Below are positions 37,152 to 46,885 of a stretch of 64,000 bases of DNA, piece after piece; position 1 is the stretch's first letter; each line of letters begins with the position of its first letter. Source of the DNA: Vibrio sp. ES.051 (GTDB lineage: Bacteria > Pseudomonadota > Gammaproteobacteria > Enterobacterales > Vibrionaceae). The stretch is from the NCBI RefSeq assembly GCF_002563795.1, contig NZ_PDJL01000004.1, positions 434,001-498,000 of the forward strand, given 5' to 3'. A program made the translations under genes and the position numbers. Below the pieces are notes generated by a model that was given only the letters and a program-made list of their open reading frames with translations, searched no databases and had not been told where the DNA came from.

Positions 37152-39287
37152 ATGTTCGAAAAACCAGTTGTTAAAACGTTCCAGTACGGTAATCACACAG
37201 TTACTCTAGAGACTGGCGTTATCGCACGTCAAGCTACGGCCGCAGTAATGGTTACAATGGACGATACAGCCGTATTCGTTTCAGTTGTAGGCAAGAAAGA
37301 AGCTTCTCCAGGTCAAGACTTTTTCCCACTAACGGTCAATTACCAAGAGCGTACTTACGCTGCGGGTAAAATTCCTGGTGGCTTCTTTAAACGCGAAGGT
37401 CGACCTTCTGAAGGTGAAACGCTAACGGCTCGTTTAATCGACCGTCCAATTCGCCCTCTATTCCCAGAGGGTTTCAAGAATGAAGTACAAGTAATTGCAA
37501 CGGTAGTATCGGTTAATCCAGATGTTCAGCCAGACATCCCAACAATGATTGGTACATCTGCTGCGCTTGCTATCTCTGGTATTCCGTTCAACGGTCCTAT
37601 CGGTTCGGCACGTGTTGGTCACATTGACGGTCAACTTGTTCTAAACCCAAGCCAAACTGAGTTAGAAACCTCTCTTCTTGACTTAGTTGTTGCGGGTACA
37701 GAATCAGCAGTACTAATGGTTGAATCTGAAGCGGATAATTTAACTGAAGAACAAATGCTAGCCGCTGTGGTTTACGGTCACGACCAACAGCAAGTTGTTA
37801 TCAACGCTATCAACGAGTTCAAAGCTGAAGTTGCCGCTCCAGCTTGGGAGTGGGAGGCGCCAGCAGTCAACACTGGACTTAAAGCGAAAATCACTGAGCT
37901 TGCAGAAACACGTCTGACAGAAGCGTATCAAATCACTGAAAAAATGGCTCGTTACGAGCAAGTAGGTGCTATCAAGTCTGACGTTATTGCAGCAATTCTT
38001 GCTGAAGACGAAGAGCAAGACGAGATGGAAATCAAGAAGATGCTTGGTTCTCTTGAGAAAAACGTTGTACGTGGTCGCATCATTGCTGGTAACCCACGTA
38101 TCGACGGTCGTGAGAAAGACATGGTTCGTGCGCTAGACGTACGCACTGGCGTTCTTCCACGTACCCACGGCAGCGCTCTGTTCACTCGTGGTGAAACACA
38201 GGCTCTAGTGACAGCAACTTTAGGTACTCAACGTGATGCTCAAATTATTGATGAGCTAACCGGCGAGAAGAAATCTCATTTCCTACTACACTACAACTTC
38301 CCTCCATACTGTGTAGGTGAAACAGGTTTTGTAGGTTCACCTAAGCGTCGTGAAATCGGCCACGGTAAACTCGCGAAACGCGGTATTGCGGCAGTAATGC
38401 CATCGGTTGATGAATTCCCATACACAATACGTGTTGTATCGGAAATCACAGAATCTAACGGTTCATCTTCAATGGCTTCTGTATGTGGTACTTCTCTTGC
38501 GCTTATGGACGCAGGTGTGCCAATCAAAGCATCTGTTGCAGGTATTGCAATGGGTCTTGTTAAAGAAGGCGACGATTTTGTTGTTCTTTCTGACATCCTC
38601 GGTGACGAAGACCACCTAGGTGATATGGACTTTAAAGTAGCAGGTACTAACACTGGTATCACTGCACTTCAAATGGACATCAAGATCGAAGGTATCACTA
38701 AAGAAATCATGCAAATTGCGCTGAACCAAGCACAAGGTGCACGTAAACATATCTTATCTGTAATGGATGAAGCGATTTCTGGTGCTCGTGACGATATCTC
38801 TGAGTTCGCTCCACGCATTCACACAATGAAGATCAGCTCTGAGAAGATCAAAGACGTTATCGGTAAAGGTGGTGCAGTTATCCGAGCTCTAACAGAAGAG
38901 ACAGGGACAACTATCGAAATTGAAGACGACGGTACGATCAAGATTGCGGCGACTGAAGGCACTGCTGCGAAAGAAGCGATTCGTCGTATTGAAGAGATCA
39001 CTGCTGAAGTTGAAGTTGGTCGTATCTACACAGGTAAAGTGGCACGTCTTGCTGATTTTGGTGCATTCGTAACGGTTCTTCCTGGTAAAGATGGTCTCGT
39101 TCATATCTCTCAAATTGCTGAAAAACGCGTTGAGAAAGTGTCGGACTACCTCGCTGAAGGTCAAGAAGTTCAAGTTAAAGTTCTTGAGATTGACCGTCAA
39201 GGCCGTGTTCGTCTAAGCATGAAAGAAGCGGTAGAGAAGCCTGTTGAAGAAGCAGTAGCAGAAGCTCCTGCAGCAAAAGACGAGTAA
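37152..39287 (+). CDS. pnp: Polynucleotide phosphorylase
   Basis: A 711-residue trimeric 3'-5' phosphorolytic exoribonuclease, part of the RNA degradosome. Two RNase PH domains (about 1-145 and 310-545) are joined by a helical linker. A KH domain ([14 protein letters not shown], about 565) and an S1 domain ([19 protein letters not shown], about 620-690) follow. [12 protein letters not shown] precedes the KH domain. An AAGGAA ribosome site lies upstream. The acidic Ala/Glu-rich tail is typical of Vibrio. Confidence 0.96.
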   Translation: MFEKPVVKTFQYGNHTVTLETGVIARQATAAVMVTMDDTAVFVSVVGKKEASPGQDFFPLTVNYQERTYAAGKIPGGFFKREGRPSEGETLTARLIDRPIRPLFPEGFKNEVQVIATVVSVNPDVQPDIPTMIGTSAALAISGIPFNGPIGSARVGHIDGQLVLNPSQTELETSLLDLVVAGTESAVLMVESEADNLTEEQMLAAVVYGHDQQQVVINAINEFKAEVAAPAWEWEAPAVNTGLKAKITELAETRLTEAYQITEKMARYEQVGAIKSDVIAAILAEDEEQDEMEIKKMLGSLEKNVVRGRIIAGNPRIDGREKDMVRALDVRTGVLPRTHGSALFTRGETQALVTATLGTQRDAQIIDELTGEKKSHFLLHYNFPPYCVGETGFVGSPKRREIGHGKLAKRGIAAVMPSVDEFPYTIRVVSEITESNGSSSMASVCGTSLALMDAGVPIKASVAGIAMGLVKEGDDFVVLSDILGDEDHLGDMDFKVAGTNTGITALQMDIKIEGITKEIMQIALNQAQGARKHILSVMDEAISGARDDISEFAPRIHTMKISSEKIKDVIGKGGAVIRALTEETGTTIEIEDDGTIKIAATEGTAAKEAIRRIEEITAEVEVGRIYTGKVARLADFGAFVTVLPGKDGLVHISQIAEKRVEKVSDYLAEGQEVQVKVLEIDRQGRVRLSMKEAVEKPVEEAVAEAPAAKDE

Positions 39288-39341
39288 TCCAAAGCGAGAC
39301 TTTCGGCCTTTTATTAGATTAAGGGCCTGAAAGCATGTTAT

Positions 39342-39372
39342 AAAAGGGGAGCATTTTCGCTCCCCTTTTTTT
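39342..39372 (+). terminator. pnp terminator
   Basis: AAAAGGGGAGC, 6-nt loop, GCTCCCCTTTTTTT. Confidence 0.93.
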
Positions 39373-39467
39373 AGTTTGCTTCGCCGTGCTTAACCTCACA
39401 CGAGGTTAAATCCTATAGGGCATTAAAAGAAACTAACCTTGAGCGGTCCAAACAGGAGTATCAATTA

Positions 39468-40388
39468 GTGAAATGGTTTCAAACCGCAAGTTTATGTGTT
39501 GCTATCGCGCTGACCGGTTGTGTAAATACTTCTCAGCCATTAGCACAAAAGTGGCTTTACCCACCAATGGCGGTACCACTGCAACCTAGCGTTCAACAAG
39601 AAGTACAAATTGCGCGTTTATCACAGCTTTTACAGCGCCCTGATCTCAATGATGAAGTGCGTGCCAAAATGCATTATGAGCGTGGAAGTTACTACGATAG
39701 TGTTGGTTTGCGTGATCTTGCTCGTTTGGACTTTAACCAGTCTTTACAGTTGAACCCGGCTCAGCCGGATATTTTCAATTTATTGGGAATATATTTCACC
39801 CAAGTTGGTGAGTTTGATGCCGCTTATGAAGCCTTTGACTCGACGATAGAGTTAGCGCCTGATAATACTTATGCTGAGCGTAATCGTGCGGTCGCATTAT
39901 ATTACGGCGGCAGAATTGACCTTGCTTTGGAAGATATGACCAAGCATTACCAAGAAATGCCGACAGACCCATTTCGTTCTTTATGGTTATATATTATCGA
40001 GGCCGAGCTAAATCCTGAACAAGCAAAAGCCAATCTTCAGCAGCGTTACCTGCGCGATCGTAGTGAAGAGTGGGGATGGGTTCTCGTGGCTATAATGTTG
40101 CGTGATGTCTCAGATGAAGACGCATTGAAAGCCATCATGGATGGAACGAGGGAGAACTATCGCCTTGCTGAAAGATTGACAGAAACTTACTTTTACCTTG
40201 GAAAACGTAATCAGCTTGAAGGTGACATCGCAAGCGCAATCTCTCTGTATAAGCTCGCGATTTCTTTCAATGTCTACGACTACGTAGAACACCGATATTC
40301 CTTCTTGGAACTGGCGCAAATCTACGATCAATTACAGCAAGATAAACTTGCTCAGTTAAAAGCTGCTGGTCAGCAAGAAATCGAATGA
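39468..40388 (+). CDS. nlpI: Outer-membrane lipoprotein NlpI
   Basis: A 306-residue TPR lipoprotein. In E. coli it acts as adaptor for the protease Prc and for peptidoglycan endopeptidases. A short signal peptide ends in the lipobox LTGC (Cys 17). TPR units are visible (AKMHYERGSYYDSVGLRDLARLD region, then ADIFNLLGIYF-like repeats; about residues 60-165). The start is GTG at 39468, with AGGAG 9 nt upstream. It follows pnp as in enterobacteria, but a MarR/MATE pair follows instead of deaD. Confidence 0.94.
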   Translation: MKWFQTASLCVAIALTGCVNTSQPLAQKWLYPPMAVPLQPSVQQEVQIARLSQLLQRPDLNDEVRAKMHYERGSYYDSVGLRDLARLDFNQSLQLNPAQPDIFNLLGIYFTQVGEFDAAYEAFDSTIELAPDNTYAERNRAVALYYGGRIDLALEDMTKHYQEMPTDPFRSLWLYIIEAELNPEQAKANLQQRYLRDRSEEWGWVLVAIMLRDVSDEDALKAIMDGTRENYRLAERLTETYFYLGKRNQLEGDIASAISLYKLAISFNVYDYVEHRYSFLELAQIYDQLQQDKLAQLKAAGQQEIE

Positions 40389-40393
40389 TATAG

Positions 40394-40420
40394 AGCCGCT
40401 TCATGAGAGCGGTTTTTTTT
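40394..40420 (+). terminator. nlpI terminator
   Basis: CCGCT, 7-nt loop, AGCGG and eight T, starting a few bases after the stop codon. Confidence 0.88.
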
Positions 40421-40454
40421 ATGATTGAACTTAGGAGCGGTCACGATTAAAATG

Positions 40455-40469
40455 GTTAGCCTTGCTAAC
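40455..40469. promoter_or_regulatory. Palindromic operator upstream of the marR-type gene
   Basis: GTTAGC-CTT-GCTAAC, perfect 6-bp arms, 12 nt before the regulator's start codon and abutting its AAGGGG ribosome site. The same motif recurs before the MATE gene, so it is a candidate site for the MarR-family product itself. Confidence 0.7.
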
Positions 40470-40481
40470 TAAGGGGCTTTT

Positions 40482-40913
40482 ATGGCATTAGAAGAAAGCT
40501 TGATAGATCTAGAGCGTTTTTGCGCTAAAGCTTGGCGTGTGTATGCCAAAGAAGATCCATTATCACACTTAAGCTTTAATGAGTTCGATTATTTACGTGT
40601 GATTCAAGTGTACCCTGAAGGCGTGCGAATCACGGATCTTGCAGACGAGTTACAAGTCACTAAACCATCTGCATCGACGATGGTTGTCCGTTTGGAAAAA
40701 AAAGGTTTGGTCAAACGTATCGCATGTAATGAAGATGCTCGATCAAAGCGTGTTTTGCTTACAGAAGACGTTGCAGAGAAAATGTCTTTAGAACAAGTGG
40801 TGTATAAAGATATTTCTGCGCAAATGATGCAACATCTGACTCAGCAAGAAGCTGAGCAATTGCAAATGTTACTGAATAAATCGTTGAATAATCCCCCGAG
40901 TACTAACCCATAA
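40482..40913 (+). CDS. MarR-family transcriptional regulator
   Basis: A 143-residue dimeric winged-helix DNA-binding protein. The recognition region is VRITDLADELQVTKPSASTMVVRLEKKG (quoted part: LQVTKPSASTMVVRLEKK, about residues 57-74), followed by the wing (DARSKRVLLTEDV). It lies directly upstream of a MATE efflux gene in the same direction. Palindromic sites precede both genes, which suggests autorepression and control of the transporter. The inducing ligand is unknown. AAGGGG 10 nt upstream supports the start. Confidence 0.88.
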   Translation: MALEESLIDLERFCAKAWRVYAKEDPLSHLSFNEFDYLRVIQVYPEGVRITDLADELQVTKPSASTMVVRLEKKGLVKRIACNEDARSKRVLLTEDVAEKMSLEQVVYKDISAQMMQHLTQQEAEQLQMLLNKSLNNPPSTNP

Positions 40914-40991
40914 TAATAGTACGTCGTTGAGGAACACTTTCTACAGCGATGGGGCTGATGTTTTGGTTTAACCGTAATTTGTATAACTATT

Positions 40992-41032
40992 TAGTTAGCC
41001 TGACTAATTAAATAGTTAGGCTTGCTAACTAT
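40992..41032. promoter_or_regulatory. Two operator-like palindromes upstream of the MATE gene
   Basis: ATAGTTAG-GCTTG-CTAACTAT at 41012-41032 has perfect 8-bp arms and is nearly identical in its core to the site before the regulator gene. A weaker copy, TAGTTAGCCTGACTAATTA (40992-41010), lies next to it. Binding by the adjacent MarR protein is inferred. Confidence 0.7.
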
Positions 41033-41043
41033 TGGTGGTAGTC

Positions 41044-42390
41044 ATGCAAAACTTAATTTATAGGCAGTTTTGGCGGTATACGATACCAACCGTGGCTGCA
41101 ATGCTGGTAAACGGTTTGTATCAAGTGGTCGATGGTATTTTTATCGGGCGTTATGTCGGTGCTGATGGGTTAGCTGGCATTAATGTCGCGTGGCCAATCA
41201 TAGGGTCGATACTTGGTATTGGTATGATGGTTGGTGTGGGTACCGGAGCGTTGGCTGCTATTAAACAGGGAGAGCAAGACAAAGTAGGGGCTAAGCGAGT
41301 GCTAGCGACAGGTTTGTTGTTATTAACTGCTTTGATGCCCATTGTTGCCACGATACTGTTTTGCTTTTCTGATGAGTTTATACGCTGGCAGGGGGCCGAA
41401 GGACACGTTTATGAGCTTGCTCTTCAGTACTTGCACATTCTGATCGTAGCGTGTGTGTTTACACTTGGGTCTATTGCAGTACCGTTTTTACTTCGCAATG
41501 ATGATAACCCTAATTTGGCTACTATTTTGATGGTGATCGGGGCTGTGCTCAATATTGTGCTAGATTTCGTCTTTATTGCTTGGCTTGGTTGGGAGTTAAC
41601 CGGAGCGGCCATTGCTACGGCGCTGGCACAATTGGTGGTTACCGTGCTTGGTGTGGGGTATTTCTTTACTTCAAAAGCTAAGTTGCGTTTGAGCATCAAG
41701 GACTTAACAATAAAACTTGCTGTGGTTCCAAAGATATTGGCGATTGGTACCTCAAGTTTCTTTATGTACGCTTATGGCTCCGTTATGGTGGCACTTCATA
41801 ACGCGTTATTTGCTCAGTATGGAAGTACAGTGTTAATCGGGGCTTACGCGATATTGGGTTATATTGTGACGGTTTATTACCTGATTGCAGAAGGTATTGC
41901 CAATGGTATGCAGCCGTTGGTGAGTTTTAACCACGGAGCACGTAATCAAGAAAATATTAGAAAGTTACTGCAAATTGCGATGGGCACTTCCGTACTTGGT
42001 GGCGTGGTATTTGTTATTTTCATGAATATCTTCCCGTATGAATTGGTTTCAGTATTTAACAATGCCGATCAGCAACTGATTAAAAGTACTGTCATGGGGA
42101 TTCGCTTACATATGTTTGCGCTGTTTTTAGATGGATTCTTAGTCGTGGCAGCGGCTTACTACCAGTCGGTTAACAAAGGCAGTAAAGCGATGTTTGTGAC
42201 ACTTGGTAATATGTTAGTCCAGCTACCATTCTTATTCATTATGCCAAAAATATTCGGAGTGACAGGTATTTGGCTTGCCTTCCCGTTATCCAATATTGCA
42301 TTGAGTTTGGTGGTGGTCAGTATGTTATGGCGAGATGTGAAGAAACTACTGCATGAAAGCTCGGCTGAACCAAGTGCACCAATTTGTTAA
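41044..42390 (+). CDS. MATE-family multidrug efflux transporter
   Basis: A 448-residue inner-membrane antiporter with 12 predicted spans and two homologous MATE halves. The early FWRYTIPTVAAMLVNGLYQVVDGIFIGR segment (quoted part: MLVNGLYQVVDGIFIGR) and the mid-protein AEGIANGMQPLVSFNHGA motif are characteristic of the MepA/DinF-like branch. I choose the ATG at 41044, with GGTGG 6 nt upstream; a TTG 12 nt earlier is less likely. It probably exports a compound sensed by the adjacent MarR regulator. Substrate is unknown. Confidence 0.88.
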   Translation: MQNLIYRQFWRYTIPTVAAMLVNGLYQVVDGIFIGRYVGADGLAGINVAWPIIGSILGIGMMVGVGTGALAAIKQGEQDKVGAKRVLATGLLLLTALMPIVATILFCFSDEFIRWQGAEGHVYELALQYLHILIVACVFTLGSIAVPFLLRNDDNPNLATILMVIGAVLNIVLDFVFIAWLGWELTGAAIATALAQLVVTVLGVGYFFTSKAKLRLSIKDLTIKLAVVPKILAIGTSSFFMYAYGSVMVALHNALFAQYGSTVLIGAYAILGYIVTVYYLIAEGIANGMQPLVSFNHGARNQENIRKLLQIAMGTSVLGGVVFVIFMNIFPYELVSVFNNADQQLIKSTVMGIRLHMFALFLDGFLVVAAAYYQSVNKGSKAMFVTLGNMLVQLPFLFIMPKIFGVTGIWLAFPLSNIALSLVVVSMLWRDVKKLLHESSAEPSAPIC

Positions 42391-42407
42391 ATGGGTATAG
42401 AGGTAGG

Positions 42408-42434
42408 AAAGCGAGGATATAGCCTCGCTTTTTG
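42408..42434. terminator. Bidirectional terminator MATE gene/ubiV
   Basis: AAAGCGAGG, 6-nt loop, CCTCGCTTTTTG between converging genes. Confidence 0.9.
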
Positions 42435-42441
42435 TTTTCCG

Positions 42442-43332
42442 TTAAATAATTTTCACTTCCAGCCCAGCCAATTGATGCCAGTAACCGTTGCATTGACGGC
42501 TTTCAAGTTTTTCTGGATGTTCGTTATTTTCGTTGGAACGGAAATGCTCTAACTCAGAAAGCGTGCTCACACCGAGAGGACTTAAGCGGACCACATCAAC
42601 CAGCCCTTTCATACTTGGTAAGTCATTGATCAGATTGTAACAATATCCTGACTGTGTCTGAATACCGTTAAGATTAAAGACTTCCTGTCCTTCTTGGCTA
42701 CTGACCTGGATACCCGTAGGGTATTTGATACAACAGGTTTCGCAATCATCTTTAGCTCGGTTTTCAGCTCGGGCTGTAAAACAGCGAGCGGAATAAGCTA
42801 AAGGTAAATAACCGTGGCTAAATACCTCAACTTCAAATTTGTTGCGAATACCAAGCTCATCACACTGAACTAAAGTATCGCTTAACCATTCGCGAGAGAG
42901 CTCGACAGGCATGCACCAGCGAATCATACCTTGCTTCAAAAATAATTTTAGCGTGTGTGCATTATAAGTATTGATTGCAGGGCCAACGACGAAAGGCACT
43001 TTATGCTCTGATGCCAATTGAACCGCCGATACGTCATTGGCCTCTATGGCGAAGTCACCGTTATCGATGTACTTCTTCATGATGTTTACTTCACTCGGTG
43101 CTTCTAGTAGCGCCATCGTAGAGATCACGACTTGCTTACCTGATGCTGATAAGTCTTTTGCGATTTCCAACCAGTGGGCTGGTTTCATCTCTCTGCGTTT
43201 AGAGCACACTGACTCACCTAAGTAAATAATGTCCGCAGAACTGTGTTTTGCTTGTTGGTAGAAGGCTTCTACATCTTGTTTTGGCCAAAAATAGAGTAGT
43301 GGGCCAAGTGCGTATTTCATTGAGTTATCCAT
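42442..43332 (-). CDS. ubiV: UbiV, O2-independent ubiquinone hydroxylation protein
   Basis: A 296-residue U32-family protein that, with UbiU, forms a 4Fe-4S heterodimer needed to hydroxylate ubiquinone precursors without oxygen. The conserved Cys are in YLGESVCSKRR (about residue 43), RCFTARAEN and the CETCCIKYP cluster (about 196-202). I place the start at the ATG at 43332 (MDNSMKYALGP) because AGAGG lies 5 nt upstream. The E. coli protein begins at the next Met (43320), a fair alternative. It is 8 nt after ubiU and translationally linked. Confidence 0.92.
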   Translation of the reverse strand: MDNSMKYALGPLLYFWPKQDVEAFYQQAKHSSADIIYLGESVCSKRREMKPAHWLEIAKDLSASGKQVVISTMALLEAPSEVNIMKKYIDNGDFAIEANDVSAVQLASEHKVPFVVGPAINTYNAHTLKLFLKQGMIRWCMPVELSREWLSDTLVQCDELGIRNKFEVEVFSHGYLPLAYSARCFTARAENRAKDDCETCCIKYPTGIQVSSQEGQEVFNLNGIQTQSGYCYNLINDLPSMKGLVDVVRLSPLGVSTLSELEHFRSNENNEHPEKLESRQCNGYWHQLAGLEVKII

Positions 43333-43340
43333 CTTAACCT

Positions 43341-44354
43341 CTACTGCCATTTACGGTGGTAAGCACCTAAGGTGGTTTGCGTTCCTTCCGACACATTTGC
43401 GAGTGTCGCATCCCATGCGGCTTCAACTTGGTAAGCCGCTGGATTGGTTTGGTAGCGGTCAATTGCCGCACGCCATGTTCGGGTCACTTGCTCTACATAA
43501 GCTGGGCTGCGCTGACGGCCTTCAATTTTCACTGACGCGACGTTTGCCGCGAATAATTCAGGCAACATGGAAAGGGTGTTCAAACTGGTTGGTTCTTCTA
43601 ATGCGTGGTAGCGTTTTTTCTCACCTTCAATTTCGACCTCGAAGCGTCCTTTACACAGTGTAGGGTAACCAGCGTTTTCACCTGCGCAGTAACGATCTAT
43701 AAGGATATTGTTTAAGCGTGATTCAAGCCCTTGTTCGGTTTCTTGCCAACGAACATACTTGGCAGGAGAGCATGCGCCCACAGTGTTTGGTGACTCACCA
43801 GTCATGTATGATGAAAGATAGCAACGACCTTCCGACATGATGCATAAACTACCAAACGCAAAAACTTCAAGTTCAACACCGCTGGTGACGTTGCGTGAGA
43901 GTTGTTTTACCTGTTGGATCGACAGTACGCGGGGCAGAACCACGCGTTTCACGTTGAAGTTTTGTTGGTAAAAATTGATCGCTGCAACGTTGGTTACGGA
44001 AGCTTGTACAGAAAGGTGCAGTTCAATCTGAGGGTATTTTCGAGCGGCGTATTCAAGTACTGCAATGTCAGCGACAATCAACGCATCAACACCGAGTGCA
44101 GCCGCATTATCTACCGCGTTAGTCCAGCGTTCAAAGCCATTAGGATGGGCAAAGGTGTTCAACGCGACGTGAATTTTCTTGTTGCGGTCGTGAACGTACT
44201 GGACCGCTTTTTCTAACTTTTTACCGTTAAAGTTTAGACCAGCAAAGTGACGAGCGTTGGTATCGTCTTTGAAGCCAATGTAAACGGCATCTGCACCGCA
44301 ATCTATTGCGGTTTTTAACGCAGGCAGGTTACCCGCGGGACACAAGAGTTCCAT
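43341..44354 (-). CDS. ubiU: UbiU, O2-independent ubiquinone hydroxylation protein
   Basis: A 337-residue U32-family partner of UbiV. The N terminus is MELLCPAGNLPALKTAIDCGADAVYIG. The Cys-containing FGSLCIMSEGRCYLSSYMTG block (about 166-185) and later Cys residues (CSPAKYV, YCAGENAGYPTLCKGRFE) supply cluster ligands. U32 proteins were once called peptidases. In E. coli the operon is induced under anoxia by Fnr. A weak FNR-like element lies upstream (TTGAC-N4-GTTAG), which I do not count as established. Confidence 0.93.
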   Translation of the reverse strand: MELLCPAGNLPALKTAIDCGADAVYIGFKDDTNARHFAGLNFNGKKLEKAVQYVHDRNKKIHVALNTFAHPNGFERWTNAVDNAAALGVDALIVADIAVLEYAARKYPQIELHLSVQASVTNVAAINFYQQNFNVKRVVLPRVLSIQQVKQLSRNVTSGVELEVFAFGSLCIMSEGRCYLSSYMTGESPNTVGACSPAKYVRWQETEQGLESRLNNILIDRYCAGENAGYPTLCKGRFEVEIEGEKKRYHALEEPTSLNTLSMLPELFAANVASVKIEGRQRSPAYVEQVTRTWRAAIDRYQTNPAAYQVEAAWDATLANVSEGTQTTLGAYHRKWQ

Positions 44355-44487
44355 ATGCTCACAATCATTGAGAATAAAAAGGTGTCCGCATTTTATGAAG
44401 AATTATTAATAGCTAAATTGACCTAAGTTAGGTTTAGTTCAATAAATTAGAGATTTACCTCTTGAGAGTAAGGGGACTTGGCTGGAG

Positions 44488-46527
44488 TTAGTTTTTGTGG
44501 CGACGGTTTTGGACAAACAATTCTTCAATTTCGTGTTTTGGTTGTGGTCGGTAAAAATGGAAGCCCTGAATCGAATTGCACTGAAGATTGGAAAGCAATG
44601 TGGCTTGCAGGTGGGTTTCAACCCCTTCAGCAACAACTGTTAAATCAAGAGATTTTCCTAAGTTAATGATATTTTCAATTACCGTTACTTGTTTGGCTAA
44701 GGTGTCGATGTCATTGATAAAGGCGCGATCGATTTTCAGCTCATCAATCGGGAAACGAGCCAAATAAGACAGAGACGAATAACCGGTACCAAAATCATCG
44801 ATGGATAGGGCAAAGCCGAGCTTTTTTATTGCATTGAGCATTTGCAGCGTGTGTTCGCTGTCACTCATTACCGCACTTTCCGTTAGTTCAAAGGTGATAC
44901 AGCTTGGATCCAGTTCGGTTGTACGCAGTAGCTTCTCCATAAAGTCGATCAATTGAGGGTTACCAAACTGTTCTGGAGATAGGTTGATGGCAATGCGACC
45001 GGGTAAAATGCCTTGCTGCTTCCAACGTTTAACGGTGTTGAACACTTCACGCATCACCACTCGCCCGAGATGCTCTATGAGCCCAGCTCGCTCGGCAACG
45101 GGGATGAATGAGCCAGGGCTGATATAGCCTTCAACTGGGTGTTTCCAACGCACCAGGGCCTCGGCGCCATTGATGCTAAAATCACGAGCGTTGACTTTTG
45201 GTTGATACCACACTTCTAAGCCATTTTGCTGTAAGGCCTTTTGCAATTCAATCTCGAGCCACAAACGCATACGCGCTTCTTTGTTCATCTGATCGTTAAA
45301 CTTTATCAGACGGTTGCGTCCACGGTCTTTTGCTTCATACATGGCGGTATCGGCATTTTGCAGCAATATTCGCGCGTCTTGTCCATCTTCGGGATACCGT
45401 ACGCTACCAATCGAACACGCGAGGCGTTTGCTGAAGTGATGCAAATCAAAAGGCTGATTGATTAAAGCGATAATACGTTCTGATAGAATCTCGGCCATGC
45501 GTGTATTTTCTGGCTCTGGCAGGATAATGCCAAACTCATCCCCCCCCAAGTGACCAATAATGGCTTGGTTTGGTAACGATCGTTTGAGACGGGCCGAGAC
45601 TTCTTGAATCACTTTGTCACCGATGTGGTGGCCTAAGGAGTCGTTGATGTTTTTGAAGTTATCGATATCTAAATAAAATACCAGCAGCGGAGTTTGACTT
45701 TTAATAAGCAGTTCAAGACGTTTACTAAAGCCAAAACGGTTATATAGCTTAGTCAGCGAATCAAGGTGCGCGTCTTCATTGGACGCGGAAGATAAATGCT
45801 TTGGTGTTTCATCGGCATCTTGGATCAGAATGATTTTGGATGCACGCCCCAATATCGCTGTCGAGTCAGCATGTAATTGCACTTTACGCTCAAAACCGCA
45901 CCTTGCGCCAGTTAAGCAGGTAAAGGTTTTATCTGTAATTAGAGTGCTTAACCGATGGCTAAACGCTTGCTTGGTGTTTTGATCGATGAATAGACGGTTC
46001 AATTCTTCGCCTAATAATTCGTGCGGAGAGTGAAATCCTAGCAAGCGTGCCGATGCAGGGTTTGCTGATATGATGACGTCATCTTCGATCAGTAACAGGC
46101 CGTCTGGCAATAGTTGAGTTAATTTAGCAAACTTGCTTTCGGCTTCTTCTAAAGAACGGACTAAGATTTGTTTTTCGGAAGTATCAACGGCATGGAAAAC
46201 CACAAACCGAATATCATTACCCTCAAAGACGGGCGATAGGCTAAAGTGAAGGCTGGTCTCAAGAACGGTTTCATCGAGCGTGATTTCTGCTTCGACATGG
46301 GTCCCTTTAAACGCGCGTTGATAATAAGGCGCAAGCTTTTTATAAAACTGCTCTCCCATCACTTCGCAATCGTTTAACCCCACCATTTCTTCGTTACTTA
46401 ACCCTGCAATATCGCAGTAACGATCACTCACCATCCGATAATTGTGATTTTTATCAAGAATAGCAAAGAAGAAAGGGCTATTTGAGGTTAGCGTGGCAAA
46501 CCAATATTGTAATTGCAGGGAAGGCAT
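44488..46527 (-). CDS. rocS: RocS-like PAS-GGDEF-EAL c-di-GMP protein
   Basis: A 679-residue protein (from ATG 46527) with a PAS domain at about 10-120, a second PAS-like region (about 135-260), GGDEF and EAL domains. GGDEF is intact (HLGGDEFG, about residue 326). The EAL signature is GAEALVRWK (about 456), and the catalytic EAL residues NLSPEQF, ELTES and DDFGTGYSS are present. It may therefore make and/or break c-di-GMP. V. cholerae RocS (VC0653) and V. parahaemolyticus ScrG are its relatives, linked to rugosity, biofilm and swarming. No membrane span is visible. A TTG start 21 nt earlier is unlikely. Confidence 0.85.
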   Translation of the reverse strand: MPSLQLQYWFATLTSNSPFFFAILDKNHNYRMVSDRYCDIAGLSNEEMVGLNDCEVMGEQFYKKLAPYYQRAFKGTHVEAEITLDETVLETSLHFSLSPVFEGNDIRFVVFHAVDTSEKQILVRSLEEAESKFAKLTQLLPDGLLLIEDDVIISANPASARLLGFHSPHELLGEELNRLFIDQNTKQAFSHRLSTLITDKTFTCLTGARCGFERKVQLHADSTAILGRASKIILIQDADETPKHLSSASNEDAHLDSLTKLYNRFGFSKRLELLIKSQTPLLVFYLDIDNFKNINDSLGHHIGDKVIQEVSARLKRSLPNQAIIGHLGGDEFGIILPEPENTRMAEILSERIIALINQPFDLHHFSKRLACSIGSVRYPEDGQDARILLQNADTAMYEAKDRGRNRLIKFNDQMNKEARMRLWLEIELQKALQQNGLEVWYQPKVNARDFSINGAEALVRWKHPVEGYISPGSFIPVAERAGLIEHLGRVVMREVFNTVKRWKQQGILPGRIAINLSPEQFGNPQLIDFMEKLLRTTELDPSCITFELTESAVMSDSEHTLQMLNAIKKLGFALSIDDFGTGYSSLSYLARFPIDELKIDRAFINDIDTLAKQVTVIENIINLGKSLDLTVVAEGVETHLQATLLSNLQCNSIQGFHFYRPQPKHEIEELFVQNRRHKN

Positions 46528-46548
46528 TAGGGTATGACCGATCTCCAA

Positions 46549-46885
46549 TGAGCCAGATTACTCGTCCGTGTACTAAAAAGCGACACCCCGTCAAGCTAGC
46601 CTTAGCCTATTATCAAGACTGTGCAGTTCTTGCTTTTAATGGCTAGTTAATTGAACTTGGCAGTTGACTATCACTTGGATGCGCTTTGATAACTATAACT
46701 TTGAAAATACGGTTATAAAAGTATTTATCTATCTGTTCACATCAATAATACACGTAAGTTCAAAAAAAGCAGCATTAGTGGGCAATAATCCATCATCATT
46801 AAAATGAACCGTTTATTGATACATAACAGGAACCCATATTGCGTGATTGCGTATTATGGATTATTTGATGATAAAGTAACGGATA
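46549..46885 (+). promoter_or_regulatory. Divergent rocS/ubiT upstream region
   Basis: There is no gene in this stretch of about 340 nt. It is AT-rich and should hold both promoters. TTGAT-ACAT-AACAG (46816-46829) is a degenerate FNR-type box with one perfect half. I see no clear sigma-70 pair and no hairpin. Confidence 0.4.

Noticed and set aside
44400..44450. FNR box upstream of ubiU (TTGAC-N4-GTTAG)
   Set aside because: Only one half matches the consensus; kept as a mention, not a feature.
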